This document shows positions 19,475 to 28,605 of a DNA stretch of 64,000 nucleotides, piece after piece (position 1 is the first letter of the stretch; each line of letters begins with the position of its first letter). The position numbers were made by a program, and so were the translations under genes. The notes under the pieces were generated by a model that worked only from the letters and a program-made list of their open reading frames with translations, did no database searches and was not told where the DNA came from. The DNA is from Chromobacterium piscinae (GTDB lineage Bacteria > Pseudomonadota > Gammaproteobacteria > Burkholderiales > Chromobacteriaceae): the NCBI RefSeq assembly GCF_021129175.1, contig NZ_JAJOHV010000013.1:1-64000 (forward strand), in the 5' to 3' direction.

Positions 19475-20437
19475 TTACCCTTTATAACTATTGAATAATC
19501 TCTGCTCGGGAGATAAAAAAGCATTTTTCAATCCGCCTGCAACACTTACTTTAGGCTTCCAATTTAATAATTTACAAGTATTTGATATGTCTACTTGCAA
19601 GCTATCGAGTAAGCTTGTTGCCGCTGAATCCATACCCACTAACTGAGCAGCTCGTCTCAAGATTTTAGGGTGTACTGAAAATAATCTAGCAGGACGGTTT
19701 AAGGCTACTCCTATCTCGGTCAAGAGGCCAACGGTGGATATGTCTACTCCATCACTGATCAGGAACGTTTGATTAGCTGCAGATGGATGTGAAACAACGA
19801 TTTCGATCAGGTCTATAAGATTCTCTATAGAAACTAAACTTCTAAGATTATCTTTAATCGATGCAAATGGCAGTGGTACTCCACGTTGAATCCAATCAAC
19901 TAGCTTCCCAAAGTTCCCAGGTGCATTCGCACCATAAATCAATGGCGGTCGTATGATTACGAACTCCATGCCACTATATTCACATATTTCCACTATTCCA
20001 TTTTCCGCTTCAAATTTTGATATAGCATATGGCGAATGCGGATTAGGTTCAGAAGAACTAGTAAAGGCTTTTTCTGTAGTTATATTTCCATTTACACCTA
20101 TCGAGCTGATAAAAACAAATCTTTTGACACCCTGCTTTGCCGCCTGCCTCGCTAAATTAATAGTTCCTCTTGAATTAATTTCACGAAAGCTTTCTAAAGG
20201 ATTCTGGCTTCTTTCATTTAATACATGAGCGCGTCCTGCCAAATGAATAACAGTCGAACAATTCCTCAACGCAACAGCCCAGTCTGTGGTTGAGTTGATA
20301 TCACCGACGGCAATAGCACTAGAGTTTCGCTCATTCGTCCTCGATGCCATTACAATTTTGTAATCACTATTTAATAAAGCACTCGTCAAGGCAGAGCCGA
20401 CAAAACCGTCAGAACCGGTTATAAGTACTTTTGACAT
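19475..20437 (-). CDS. NAD-dependent epimerase/4-keto reductase (WbpV/WreQ-like SDR)
   Basis: This 320-residue extended SDR has VLITGSDGFVGSALTSALL for nucleotide binding, VIHLAGRAHV, and catalytic Ser (FISSIGVNG) and Tyr/Lys (SPYAISKFEAENG). It resembles the UDP-hexose 4-epimerase-like reductases paired with retaining dehydratases, which reduce UDP-4-keto-6-deoxy-GlcNAc to UDP-QuiNAc or UDP-FucNAc. The gene lies 2 bp upstream of the dehydratase, which supports that pairing. The ATG at 20437 is chosen over a TTG just before it. Product stereochemistry cannot be read from sequence. Confidence 0.8.
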   Translation of the reverse strand: MSKVLITGSDGFVGSALTSALLNSDYKIVMASRTNERNSSAIAVGDINSTTDWAVALRNCSTVIHLAGRAHVLNERSQNPLESFREINSRGTINLARQAAKQGVKRFVFISSIGVNGNITTEKAFTSSSEPNPHSPYAISKFEAENGIVEICEYSGMEFVIIRPPLIYGANAPGNFGKLVDWIQRGVPLPFASIKDNLRSLVSIENLIDLIEIVVSHPSAANQTFLISDGVDISTVGLLTEIGVALNRPARLFSVHPKILRRAAQLVGMDSAATSLLDSLQVDISNTCKLLNWKPKVSVAGGLKNAFLSPEQRLFNSYKG

Positions 20438-20444
20438 CAAATCC

Positions 20445-21359
20445 TCACTGATTTTTTTTTAATTTACACGCAAATAAAAAAATTACGCATAAAAATAAAA
20501 CATCCTGAAATCTTCGCCTGTAACTATAAGAATGCAATGTCAAATAAATTCTATCTGCAAGATTCATCCGCTTTAATCTATATTCAAGGCCGTCTTTCGT
20601 GGGGAAAAGGCTTGACATTCTAGCAGCTTCTTCAATATATCTACCATCACTAATGAAACGAAAGCGGCGTAAAATAGCTTTAATGCCTAAATTAACGCCA
20701 ATTTCATTGCTATAGTGCTGTCGATATCTCATGCTATCAACCGGATCTACTACCCATTTATGTCCATGCGAACGAACAAATGCATATATCAGCCAGTCAT
20801 GAAACCAAACATCTTTTAGATCTGCCTGCTTTTCAATCACCCAGGCTTTCAACTCATCATAGACTTGCCTCTCTAAAACAAACGTACAACCTGGACCAGG
20901 AGAGGCAAAAAAGAAATCTAATTTTTTTTGTTTTTGCGATTTATTTACAAATTTTTCTTTCCCATCCGGCCAAAACGCCATGACACAGCTGGAGTAGCCC
21001 TGCGCTGAATTATCTTTAAGTGAACTAATCGAATTTTCAATTTTATTTAGGTGCCAAACATCATCTTGGTCTGAAAATCCAATATATTCTGAATTACCTA
21101 CATCTGCATCTCTAATCAATCTTAAAAAATTTTTACAGGCACTTCCCATTCTGGTTGTATTTCCAGAAAGTACATTTATTTTATCGCTATGTTTTTTTTC
21201 ATACTCAGCAAGAATCGTACATGTCTTGTCATCCGAGCTATCATCACTAATAGCAATACTTATATTTACATTTCTTTGCGACAAAATACTATCTAATTGT
21301 GGCCTTAACCAGCTCGATCCATTGTAAGTCGCAAGGAGGATTGTACAGTTTGGTTTCAT
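20445..21359 (-). CDS. Glycosyltransferase family 2, rhamnosyltransferase-like
   Basis: This 304-residue GT-A enzyme has the N-terminal nucleotide-binding fold CTILLATYNGSSWLRPQLDSIL, SDDSSDDKT, and the acidic motif FSDQDDVW (DxD-like) near residue 95. That motif is typical of rhamnosyltransferases in O-antigen loci. With rfbBDAC nearby, dTDP-L-rhamnose is a likely donor, but the acceptor is unknown. A short hydrophobic segment at the C-terminus (DVLFLCVIFLFACKL) suggests membrane association. It heads the block GT2-SDR-dehydratase-transferase, with gaps of 2-7 bp. Confidence 0.85.
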   Translation of the reverse strand: MKPNCTILLATYNGSSWLRPQLDSILSQRNVNISIAISDDSSDDKTCTILAEYEKKHSDKINVLSGNTTRMGSACKNFLRLIRDADVGNSEYIGFSDQDDVWHLNKIENSISSLKDNSAQGYSSCVMAFWPDGKEKFVNKSQKQKKLDFFFASPGPGCTFVLERQVYDELKAWVIEKQADLKDVWFHDWLIYAFVRSHGHKWVVDPVDSMRYRQHYSNEIGVNLGIKAILRRFRFISDGRYIEEAARMSSLFPTKDGLEYRLKRMNLADRIYLTLHSYSYRRRFQDVLFLCVIFLFACKLKKNQ

Positions 21360-21365
21360 ATTCAC

Positions 21366-22031
21366 ACCGATGCTACTTATGTTAATTAGTGTTCCCGGAA
21401 GAGTTATTTTATTGTGTATAGGTCTAATTTAATTCTATATGGAAATATTTGAGATTAACATGCGCAAATAAATATCATTATTAATAGCCAGCCTTCTTAC
21501 TAGAGAGCTTTATACTATTAGCTAATTGGCAAGATATTATATTAAATTGGAATTGTTCTTCTTTACCAGTAATCACCATTCATCGTGATTACCGACTATA
21601 CAGCAACCTATACACTCTGTGGTAGCTGATAATAATCCTAAACAAATCACGCCATCGCAGAACTCAAAGATTCGCGCATTCCTATCAATAAGTAATCTCT
21701 GCTTAAGAATTTGATACGATGAAAGACAAATACGCTCCTAAAATCAGTATGCCTATCACTATTACATCACAGATGGCTATTTTCCGGAACTATTACCATT
21801 ACCTCGACGCCTAGCATCACAGTGTCGCACTAACAAGCAGTCAACTGCCATGCTCTAGGCATTCTGGAATGAGTGTTAATCTAGATATTTATCTTAAAAT
21901 CGTCTTCTCAGGAAATTGAGCATCTCTCCAATACTGATCAAAGCCTCAGGAAATGATAATTTTCTGAATTATTTCAATCGCATGTGTTATTTCTTAATTG
22001 TGCAAAGAATCACGCTTATCATAACTCCCAC
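21366..22031. other. 666-bp AT-rich spacer with an inverted repeat, no gene seen
   Basis: No convincing reading frame on either strand. A perfect 8-bp inverted repeat, GTAATCAC-N8-GTGATTAC, lies at 21569-21592 without a T-run. The spacer separates the wzx-wzy block from the GT2 block and must hold the promoter of the latter. Confidence 0.6.
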
Positions 22032-23180
22032 TCAGCCAGTATATTTATCTTGATGCATACGCGCACTTAATGCAGCGACGCAAAGAAAAATCATATGTCC
22101 CGCCTTCGGAACAAGTAGTACTTCGTGGAAAAAACCTATTGCCAATAAAGAAAAAATAAAAATATAAAAACCCTTCTTTGCCACAGCACTCGTCACCGCA
22201 AAAATCACATCCTGACTTCCTATCGATTTGGAGGTCTGTACAAAAAATATACAGCAACATAAGAAAAAACCCAACACACCAATTTCAGAAAGCACTCTGA
22301 AATACAACATATCTAAAGGCCCAGGTGATCCATATTGATAAGAAAACTGCAAAAAAGAAAGAAAACCACCACCTAGTATTAACTTTGTAATATCCAACCA
22401 TTGAATGTAGTTATTAATATTTTCAGCACGCATCAACCAGGATGGGTCACTAGCGCCTAAACTCGCCGTATAAGCCACAGACATTTTCCCGCCAACTAAA
22501 AACATACCTGCCAATGCAAGTAAAGTTATGACGAAAAATTTAATGCCTGATCTTTTCAGTAGCAAATATAACGCAGAAATAGTCAATAAAAATGCAATGG
22601 ATCTAGAATCAGAAATACCAAGGCCAACAAAATAAATAAGCAATGTCACGTATGAAATTTTATCATTAAATAATAAATAAATTATTAGTGATGTTGCTAT
22701 TATTGTTGCGAATACATATGGTTGGGAGGAGAACCCATAACTTCCTATAATGCAATTAACCTGCTCTAAGGATGGGCCAGAATTAACACAAAGCGATTGA
22801 TCAAGAACGCGAGAAGCCAGCGCGGCTAAAATATTTCCAATAGCCATAATATTTATGGCTGCGAATAAGATCTTTACATCACTCATTTTGGCTGAGCGTA
22901 AGAAATGGAAAGGATAAAGTAGAGACATTATCATGAAGATATATAGAAATGCCGGGAAACTATAATTCCCCGTCGAAAAAAATACAAAAATTACACTAAT
23001 CAATAAAAACAGTAGGAAAAACTTCCTCTTTCGGAAAATATCAAGAAATAATACAAAACCCAAAATAATAGAAAGTAACGTGTCGACACGAATCACAGAT
23101 TCAGAAACCCCAGACTCCATTACTGGTATTCTAGGTAAGCACACAATTAGCAAAAAACACCAATAACTTAATTTACTCAT
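22032..23180 (-). CDS. wzy: Probable O-antigen/polysaccharide polymerase (Wzy)
   Basis: This 382-residue protein is almost entirely hydrophobic, with about 10-12 predicted membrane helices. It has a larger loop (YTASLGASDPSWLMRAENINNYIQWLDITKLILGGGFLSF) between late helices, where O-antigen ligase/polymerase family proteins keep their periplasmic loop. Sequence conservation in Wzy is very low, so the call rests on topology and position beside wzx and a glycosyltransferase. It overlaps the upstream gene by 4 bp. Wzy joins repeat units in the periplasm. GC is low (about 30-35%). Confidence 0.75.
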   Translation of the reverse strand: MSKLSYWCFLLIVCLPRIPVMESGVSESVIRVDTLLSIILGFVLFLDIFRKRKFFLLFLLISVIFVFFSTGNYSFPAFLYIFMIMSLLYPFHFLRSAKMSDVKILFAAINIMAIGNILAALASRVLDQSLCVNSGPSLEQVNCIIGSYGFSSQPYVFATIIATSLIIYLLFNDKISYVTLLIYFVGLGISDSRSIAFLLTISALYLLLKRSGIKFFVITLLALAGMFLVGGKMSVAYTASLGASDPSWLMRAENINNYIQWLDITKLILGGGFLSFLQFSYQYGSPGPLDMLYFRVLSEIGVLGFFLCCCIFFVQTSKSIGSQDVIFAVTSAVAKKGFYIFIFSLLAIGFFHEVLLVPKAGHMIFLCVAALSARMHQDKYTG

Positions 23181-24313
23181 AATTTATTATTCTGCAAAAG
23201 GAGTACTAATTTTTCAATGGAAACAAATTCATGATCATGCCCCAAACAGGGTTTATGAGGTACATCAATTATTTCTTTATATCTAATGATAAAATCTTCC
23301 TGACTAACATACATGATCGAAGAATTTTTAATAGAATGCGTAGGCACTAATCCTTTTATCGAGATGACTGTGGCTCCAAGTTGAGCAGCTTCGGCCAAAA
23401 GCGAGGAGGATGCTCCAATATAAATATCTTGACAATTAATTCCTTCTCCACGGCCATTCAAAGTTACCGGAAACATCTTTAAAAGAAGCATCAAATCAAG
23501 CTTTTCTGATGGATGTGGGCGATATCGTATCAAGCGATTTGTTTGTATCAGTTCACCCCGTATTTTTCTTATAAATTTAATATAGTTGTTATGTATTTTA
23601 ATATTATGAGACTTCCATCCCTCTCCTAGTAAAATACAACGTTTTTCTCTCCTTCTAGCACAATAAATTTTATGCGAAATAGAGAGATCACTAATCACTG
23701 AAAATTGGCTATTATTACCTATTGCTTCTTTCAGAATTTCTTTCTGTTTAATATCGATAGCAATATTAAAATCCGAATAAAATCCATCCGTCTCAAAGAT
23801 AGAACCATCAAAATAGCCATGCTGAAAGCAAATTGTTGTGAATTTATTTTTCTGGAAAAAATCATTCAGCAACCTCCCATAGGGAAGTGCATCACTATGA
23901 TGAATAAGTACTCCTGTGCCACTACTCATTGCGTTAGCACGTTTTAAAAGGCCTTTCAAAAAAAACTCAGTAACTTTATTTATTCTTAAAAAAGTAAATA
24001 ATGTAATAGATAAGGCAATGTAGAATAAACTTGCATTTATAAATGCTGCGCCGTATTTCCGCGCCAGAAAGTACTCTACAGGCCCGCCAATAATGCATAG
24101 GTTATGACGATCATTTGGAGAAATTTGTTTGAGTGCATGTGGGCCAATAACAAAGGCCACCCTTTTTGTTTTTTTTATATCTGGCAGAAAAATAAATGGT
24201 AATAAAAAAAGCGATTTTAAAAGATAGGCCTTTTTAACAGCTGAAAAAAAAGCGGGGGTGCCCTGTAGCGTTCTTTTCCTCATGTATCTTGTCAAAAACT
24301 CATGACTAATCAT
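23177..24313 (-). CDS. Unrecognised protein with GT-B-like C-terminal HP and SS motifs; candidate nonulosonate transferase
   Basis: I do not recognise a named family. The 378-residue protein has an N-terminal region with a hydrophobic stretch near residue 105 (ASLFYIALSITLFTFL). Its C-terminal half carries RYRPHPSEK and, about 45 residues later, GASSSLLAEA. HP and SS motifs in this order and spacing occur in bacterial sialyltransferases and in capsule-type GT-B enzymes. Its neighbours are pseI, wzx and wzy, so transfer of the CMP-activated nonulosonate is a reasonable hypothesis, not shown. The start at 24313 (MISHEF) overlaps wzx by 8 bp. Confidence 0.55.
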   Translation of the reverse strand: MISHEFLTRYMRKRTLQGTPAFFSAVKKAYLLKSLFLLPFIFLPDIKKTKRVAFVIGPHALKQISPNDRHNLCIIGGPVEYFLARKYGAAFINASLFYIALSITLFTFLRINKVTEFFLKGLLKRANAMSSGTGVLIHHSDALPYGRLLNDFFQKNKFTTICFQHGYFDGSIFETDGFYSDFNIAIDIKQKEILKEAIGNNSQFSVISDLSISHKIYCARRREKRCILLGEGWKSHNIKIHNNYIKFIRKIRGELIQTNRLIRYRPHPSEKLDLMLLLKMFPVTLNGRGEGINCQDIYIGASSSLLAEAAQLGATVISIKGLVPTHSIKNSSIMYVSQEDFIIRYKEIIDVPHKPCLGHDHEFVSIEKLVLLLQNNKL

Positions 24314-25556
24314 GGCAGGCCATTCTAGCAAGCTTTAATCGTAAAACAAACAACACGAAAAAGGATAGCAGCAAACAAATAGATATTGAGAAGGGAGTGA
24401 TCGCATATATTATGTGAATTGAGCATAACATTATAAAAACAATCAAAGAGCAAACATGCACCACCGATATTGTAGATAATTTATTTTTGGCATAAAGAAC
24501 ATAATGATATGGCATGGATGTTGCATTGAGAGTGTAGCAAATGATTAAAATAATCGCTACTTCGAGATTCTCTATCGCGAGCTTCGCAACGAGCATTCTA
24601 TTTTCTAAAAAATAAAAAAAAATAACCGCAGCAGCCCCCAACAAAACACCTGATGCGGCATTCATATTAGCCATTCTTCGTGACTCACAATACATTTCCG
24701 CATGCTTGTGCTGAATTCCGTACCTCATGATCTTAGGGTATAAATATGCCGAAATAATAGTATCCTGAACCAATTGAATGCCAGACAATGTCAAGCATAT
24801 AAATCCATACCAAGAAAGGGAGGTTTTGGTGCAAAAAGCTCCAATAATAAACTTATCGAACGAAAAGAGCCCCCTATAAGAAAGAGTACCAATAATATAT
24901 TTCGGTATATTTCCTATACCAGACTTAATTAGGTAAAATTTTGGAAATGAAAAAACAATGTCAACATGATTATTTACAGATTTTAAGCCATATAAAAAAG
25001 CCAAGAAAGATGTCGTCATAAGCGATAAATACATTATGCTCAGTACGGCTGAGAAATCAGCATTATTCGTAATGTTATATTGCACTATTACAATTAGAAA
25101 TAAAGAGCCGACTCCAAACCTAATTGCGTTAACTATAGATACTCGTCTTTGCGCCCCAATAATCTCGAGAATTCGTGTTATTTCCTGAGCTAAGCAGTCA
25201 GTCAAGATAGAGCCAAGTAAAACAAGTATAATGATAAAGTCAAAGCCAGATCCTTTCATGTAAATATAAAAAGGAACTGATATAACAATTACCCCAATGG
25301 CATTAACAAAGAACTGTGAAAATATTGCTGCCGACGCTTTGGCTTGGCTCTTTATATTTTTTAAAATATATCTATTGGAAAATAAATAAAAATCTAGCCC
25401 TGCGGCATATAATGAAAAGCTAAAAGCTGCTTGCGTTAATGTAAATTCTCCATATTGATCCGCTTGCAATACAAACGCTAAATAATAGGTCATTAGGTAT
25501 TTTATTCCTAATGACCCTAGCCTCAATAACGTATTATTGATTTTTTCTAATGTCAC
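24306..25556 (-). CDS. wzx: Polysaccharide flippase Wzx (MOP/PST family)
   Basis: Wzx flips undecaprenyl-linked repeat units to the periplasmic face. The 416-residue protein has about 12 hydrophobic helices with short polar loops, the PST flippase pattern, including the N-terminal LRLGSLGIKYLMTYYLAFVLQADQYGEFTLTQAAFSFSLYAAGLDFYLFSNRYI. This resembles Wzx N-termini, where an initial helix pair is followed by a G-E/Y-F-x-L segment. It starts at GTG (25556), 7 bp after pseI. The 26-32% GC is the lowest in the window. Confidence 0.85.
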   Translation of the reverse strand: MTLEKINNTLLRLGSLGIKYLMTYYLAFVLQADQYGEFTLTQAAFSFSLYAAGLDFYLFSNRYILKNIKSQAKASAAIFSQFFVNAIGVIVISVPFYIYMKGSGFDFIIILVLLGSILTDCLAQEITRILEIIGAQRRVSIVNAIRFGVGSLFLIVIVQYNITNNADFSAVLSIMYLSLMTTSFLAFLYGLKSVNNHVDIVFSFPKFYLIKSGIGNIPKYIIGTLSYRGLFSFDKFIIGAFCTKTSLSWYGFICLTLSGIQLVQDTIISAYLYPKIMRYGIQHKHAEMYCESRRMANMNAASGVLLGAAAVIFFYFLENRMLVAKLAIENLEVAIILIICYTLNATSMPYHYVLYAKNKLSTISVVHVCSLIVFIMLCSIHIIYAITPFSISICLLLSFFVLFVLRLKLARMACHD

Positions 25557-25563
25557 AACCCAG

Positions 25564-26583
25564 CTACTCTTTCACACACGACCATGAAAAAGGGGTGCCA
25601 AGCTTATAATCGCCATTGGCTCTTTTACCCAGTATTTTGTGAAGATGTTTTGGGCTAATCCCATCACCAGGTCGAATAGATTTAATGTTTTCATGAGTGA
25701 AAATTTCACCCTCTTTTACATCTTTTGTAATAAAAAGAGAACGAGAAAATTTTCTGCTCGCAATCATCTTATCTGTCAAATCATAAGATATCCGGCCTAA
25801 CGCTAGCTCGACTTCTCGAATATTCTTAACCATTTCTTTAAACTCTTCAGGCGTCATAGAAAATGACGCATCGGGACCTCCGATTGATCTGTCAAGAATA
25901 AAATGTTTTTCAATGACACTAGCCCCAAGTGCAACTGCCGCTAGCGCAACAGAGTGACCCATTGTATGATCTGATAACCCGACCTTAACACCAAACGTCT
26001 CCGCCATATTGGGAATAGTTCGAAGATTTGCCTCTTCAACTGGGGCCGGATAAGATGAGGTACATTTCAACAGAGTAATGTCATAATTGCCTACCCCATG
26101 ACATGCATTAATTGCCCCCTGTATGTCAGCAATCGATGCAATACCAGTAGATATTATCATCGGCTTTGCTTTACTCGCCGCATATTCAATTAGCGGAATA
26201 TCCGTTATTTCAAAAGACGCAATTTTATAAATTGGTACATCAAGCGTCTCAAGAAAATCAACTGCTGTATGATCAAAAGGAGTTGAGAAGAAAATTAGGC
26301 CTTGTTTTTCTGCCTCTTTTTTAATCGCATCATGCCAGTCCCAAGGTGTATATCCTTGTTCATACAGCTTGTAAAGCGTTGTTCCATCCCATAGTGTACC
26401 TTGCTTAATCTGAAAGTAGTCATTATCACAATTTAATGTGATGGTGTCGGGCGTAAAAGTTTGAATTTTTATTGCGTCTGCGCCAGAGTCTTTTGCAGCC
26501 TTTACCGTTTGCAAGGCAAGCTCAAGACTATTTCCGTGATTGGCAGATAACTCTGCTATGATGAAAGTTGAATTATTTTTCAT
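25564..26583 (-). CDS. pseI: Pseudaminic acid synthase (NeuB/PseI family)
   Basis: PseI condenses the 2,4-diacylamino-trideoxy-L-altrose (6-deoxy-AltdiNAc type) with phosphoenolpyruvate to make pseudaminic acid. The 339-residue protein has the NeuB barrel: FIIAELSANHGNSLELALQTVKAAKDSGADAIKIQTFTPDTITL, STPFDHTAVDFLETL, YKIASFE, STGIAS, LKCTSSYPAP, VGLSDHTMGHSVALAAVALGASVIEKHF. A C-terminal SAF domain (residues 285-339) reads SLFITKDVKEGEIFTHENIKSIRPGDGISPKHL. The SANH and TPD-x-(I/L)-TL segments favour PseI over NeuB/LegI. The ATG at 26583 overlaps the preceding stop by 11 bp. Confidence 0.9.
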   Translation of the reverse strand: MKNNSTFIIAELSANHGNSLELALQTVKAAKDSGADAIKIQTFTPDTITLNCDNDYFQIKQGTLWDGTTLYKLYEQGYTPWDWHDAIKKEAEKQGLIFFSTPFDHTAVDFLETLDVPIYKIASFEITDIPLIEYAASKAKPMIISTGIASIADIQGAINACHGVGNYDITLLKCTSSYPAPVEEANLRTIPNMAETFGVKVGLSDHTMGHSVALAAVALGASVIEKHFILDRSIGGPDASFSMTPEEFKEMVKNIREVELALGRISYDLTDKMIASRKFSRSLFITKDVKEGEIFTHENIKSIRPGDGISPKHLHKILGKRANGDYKLGTPFSWSCVKE

Positions 26584-27517
26584 GGCGAATTTCCGCATCA
26601 GTTAATTTGTAGCCAATAATGCCTAGTTCCACATTACTATCTATAGTTTGTGGCTTTCCGATTTTTGCATTTATCATCCATCGCACGTCTTGGAAGCCCA
26701 TCTTATCGCGTATTAAGGCTGTCGATGATATTCGCGGATTAATTTCAAATATGCGAGGTCCTTGATCTGTTAAAATCAATTGAATGTTAATAGGACATTC
26801 TGGTTTTAATAGATGAACAACTTTCTTGCATAGCTCTCTTACTTCCTCGTAATTTACAGTCTTACACCAACCAGTAAGTCCACCTGATAATTTTCTTTGC
26901 AATTGCAATACATGAACGACATTATCTTTATCTAAATAAACTGGACAAGTTATTTCATTTATTGAGGGCGAAAGAAGCTCTTGAAAAATTGCATTTTCCC
27001 CATATAAATCATTTAAGAAAACAGCTTCTTTTTCATTTTTGCATATAAAAATATTTTTGGAACCTGCACTTTCACGCATCTTAAATATGCATGGGAATTT
27101 TATTTCGGAAAGATGACTGGGTTCTTTTGTCCATGGAATATGAACACCATTCAATTCTAAAAATTGAAAGGTTTTTAATTTATCAAGACATTTTGTTGCG
27201 CAAAAATTCCCAGCCCAGATAATTGCATCGGAAACAACACTAGGTAATTCGCCCAGAACAGACAAAGCGCGTAACTCAGCCTCAGATAGAGGAATATAAA
27301 TATCAATTTTTTTTGTAACTATGGCTTCTTTTAGCCAACCAATAAAATTTACTGAGTCGGCTCGGCAGGAGAGGAGCATTTCGTCACAAAAGAAATGGCC
27401 TGCGTGCATATTATGGATATCAGCCCCTATAATAACAGCATTAGGGAATTCATCGCGTATTACTCGTGCAGTTGCCTGTGCAATATCACTACCGATTCCT
27501 GTTATAAGTATTCTCAT
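26573..27517 (-). CDS. ATP-grasp enzyme associated with pseudaminic acid genes
   Basis: This 314-residue protein has a Rossmann-like pre-ATP-grasp N-terminus (MRILITGIGSDIAQATARVIRDEF ... GADIHNMHAGHFFCDE) and an ATP-grasp domain with FPCIFKMRESAGSKNIF, a metal-ligand Glu in PINIQLILTDQGPRIFEINPRISSTALIRD, and Asn-Pro-Arg near residue 275. Such CarB/PylC-like ligases activate a carboxylate with ATP and join it to an amine or thiol. Adjacent to pseI, it could acylate or aminoacylate an amino-sugar intermediate (inference). It is co-transcribed: 1-bp overlap with the upstream phosphoesterase and 11-bp overlap with pseI. Confidence 0.8.
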   Translation of the reverse strand: MRILITGIGSDIAQATARVIRDEFPNAVIIGADIHNMHAGHFFCDEMLLSCRADSVNFIGWLKEAIVTKKIDIYIPLSEAELRALSVLGELPSVVSDAIIWAGNFCATKCLDKLKTFQFLELNGVHIPWTKEPSHLSEIKFPCIFKMRESAGSKNIFICKNEKEAVFLNDLYGENAIFQELLSPSINEITCPVYLDKDNVVHVLQLQRKLSGGLTGWCKTVNYEEVRELCKKVVHLLKPECPINIQLILTDQGPRIFEINPRISSTALIRDKMGFQDVRWMINAKIGKPQTIDSNVELGIIGYKLTDAEIRHEK

Positions 27518-28215
27518 TATATCCTCACCAATACTTCATGCAAATAACTAATTTTGGGGTCTCTTTTCAAACATTCACTAATAAGATGTGAACTATCATA
27601 ACTAGAGATCATTAAGTTAATTTCATGTGTCATTGTATCTAGCAACGCCCAATGAGCACCCGGCTGTCTATTTCTCGGCTGCCCTACAGAGCCTGGGTTT
27701 AAAATTATCTTATCTTCGATCTTAATATGAAATGGGTGGTGCGTGTGGCCAAAACAAATAAGATCAAAATCTAATTTCTTAATGTCATCATGTCTTTCAA
27801 TTACCACATCACGATACAGATATTCATCAATAGAGTTATGCGAACCATGGAAAATTCCGATTCTGAAACCATCCAAAGTGACATTTGCATGCCCTGGCAA
27901 ACTTATTATCCATTCAAGATTTTCTTCAGTAATAACTGACTTCGTAATATCCAAACTACTGCCATACTTTTTTCTATACTCATCACTACCTTTATTATCT
28001 ACAAGCGAATCAATAAATATTTGATCATGATTCCCTCTTATAGCAATATAATTATTCTTTTTTAGGGACTCTATACATTCATTGGGCATATAATAGTATC
28101 CCAACATGTCACCACAGAATATATACAACTCCACGCCAAGCATCTCAGCATCTGCTAGAGTTGATTTTAATGCGTCATAGTTGGAATGAATATCGCTAAT
28201 TATGGCTACTAGCAT
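27517..28215 (-). CDS. Calcineurin-like metallophosphoesterase (YfcE/MJ0936-type)
   Basis: This 232-residue soluble phosphoesterase has the dimetal motifs in order: AIISDIHSNYDALKSTL (Asp-x-His), IFCGDMLGYY (GD), AIRGNHDQIF (GNHD), IGIFHGSH, and ICFGHTHHPFHIK with LNPGSVGQPRN (GH-x-H and the closing SVG). The family cleaves phosphomonoesters or diesters. It is first in the block phosphoesterase-ATP-grasp-pseI-wzx-GT-wzy, so it may act on a phosphorylated sugar or remove an inhibitory by-product. No experimental precedent in this context is known to me. Confidence 0.85.
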   Translation of the reverse strand: MLVAIISDIHSNYDALKSTLADAEMLGVELYIFCGDMLGYYYMPNECIESLKKNNYIAIRGNHDQIFIDSLVDNKGSDEYRKKYGSSLDITKSVITEENLEWIISLPGHANVTLDGFRIGIFHGSHNSIDEYLYRDVVIERHDDIKKLDFDLICFGHTHHPFHIKIEDKIILNPGSVGQPRNRQPGAHWALLDTMTHEINLMISSYDSSHLISECLKRDPKISYLHEVLVRI

Positions 28216-28605
28216 TTTATTTTATGATCTTAACTACGGTATCGATAAGTTTTATATTTTCCATTTCAACCTCAAAAGCGTATGAAATTTATTTCGTACT
28301 ACACGCACAATCCAAGAACATAAGTGTTCCTTTAATAACAGTAGACTCAATAGCTACAGCTTTTTATCAAATACTCTCTTACTAATTCTTATTGCTATTC
28401 AACAACAATTATTAAGTAGCAGTACTGTTTATCGTTTTATCAAAAGTTTTTACAATTACACCGAGATGGCAATCAGCATTGCTACTAACAATACGATTAC
28501 CACGTCCAAAATCTGACACTAGAAAATGCTTCACTTATCTAATAAACTTACCAGTTAGCGAATTGAAAAAACAAAAACACAAGAAATGGTCATAGTATTC
28601 GCATA
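28216..28605. other. 390-bp AT-rich spacer inside the pse locus, no gene seen
   Basis: No frame longer than a few dozen codons and no acetyltransferase-like motif on either strand, although pseH would be expected somewhere in this pathway. It separates the pseB-to-pseG block from the phosphoesterase-to-wzy block. Confidence 0.6.
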
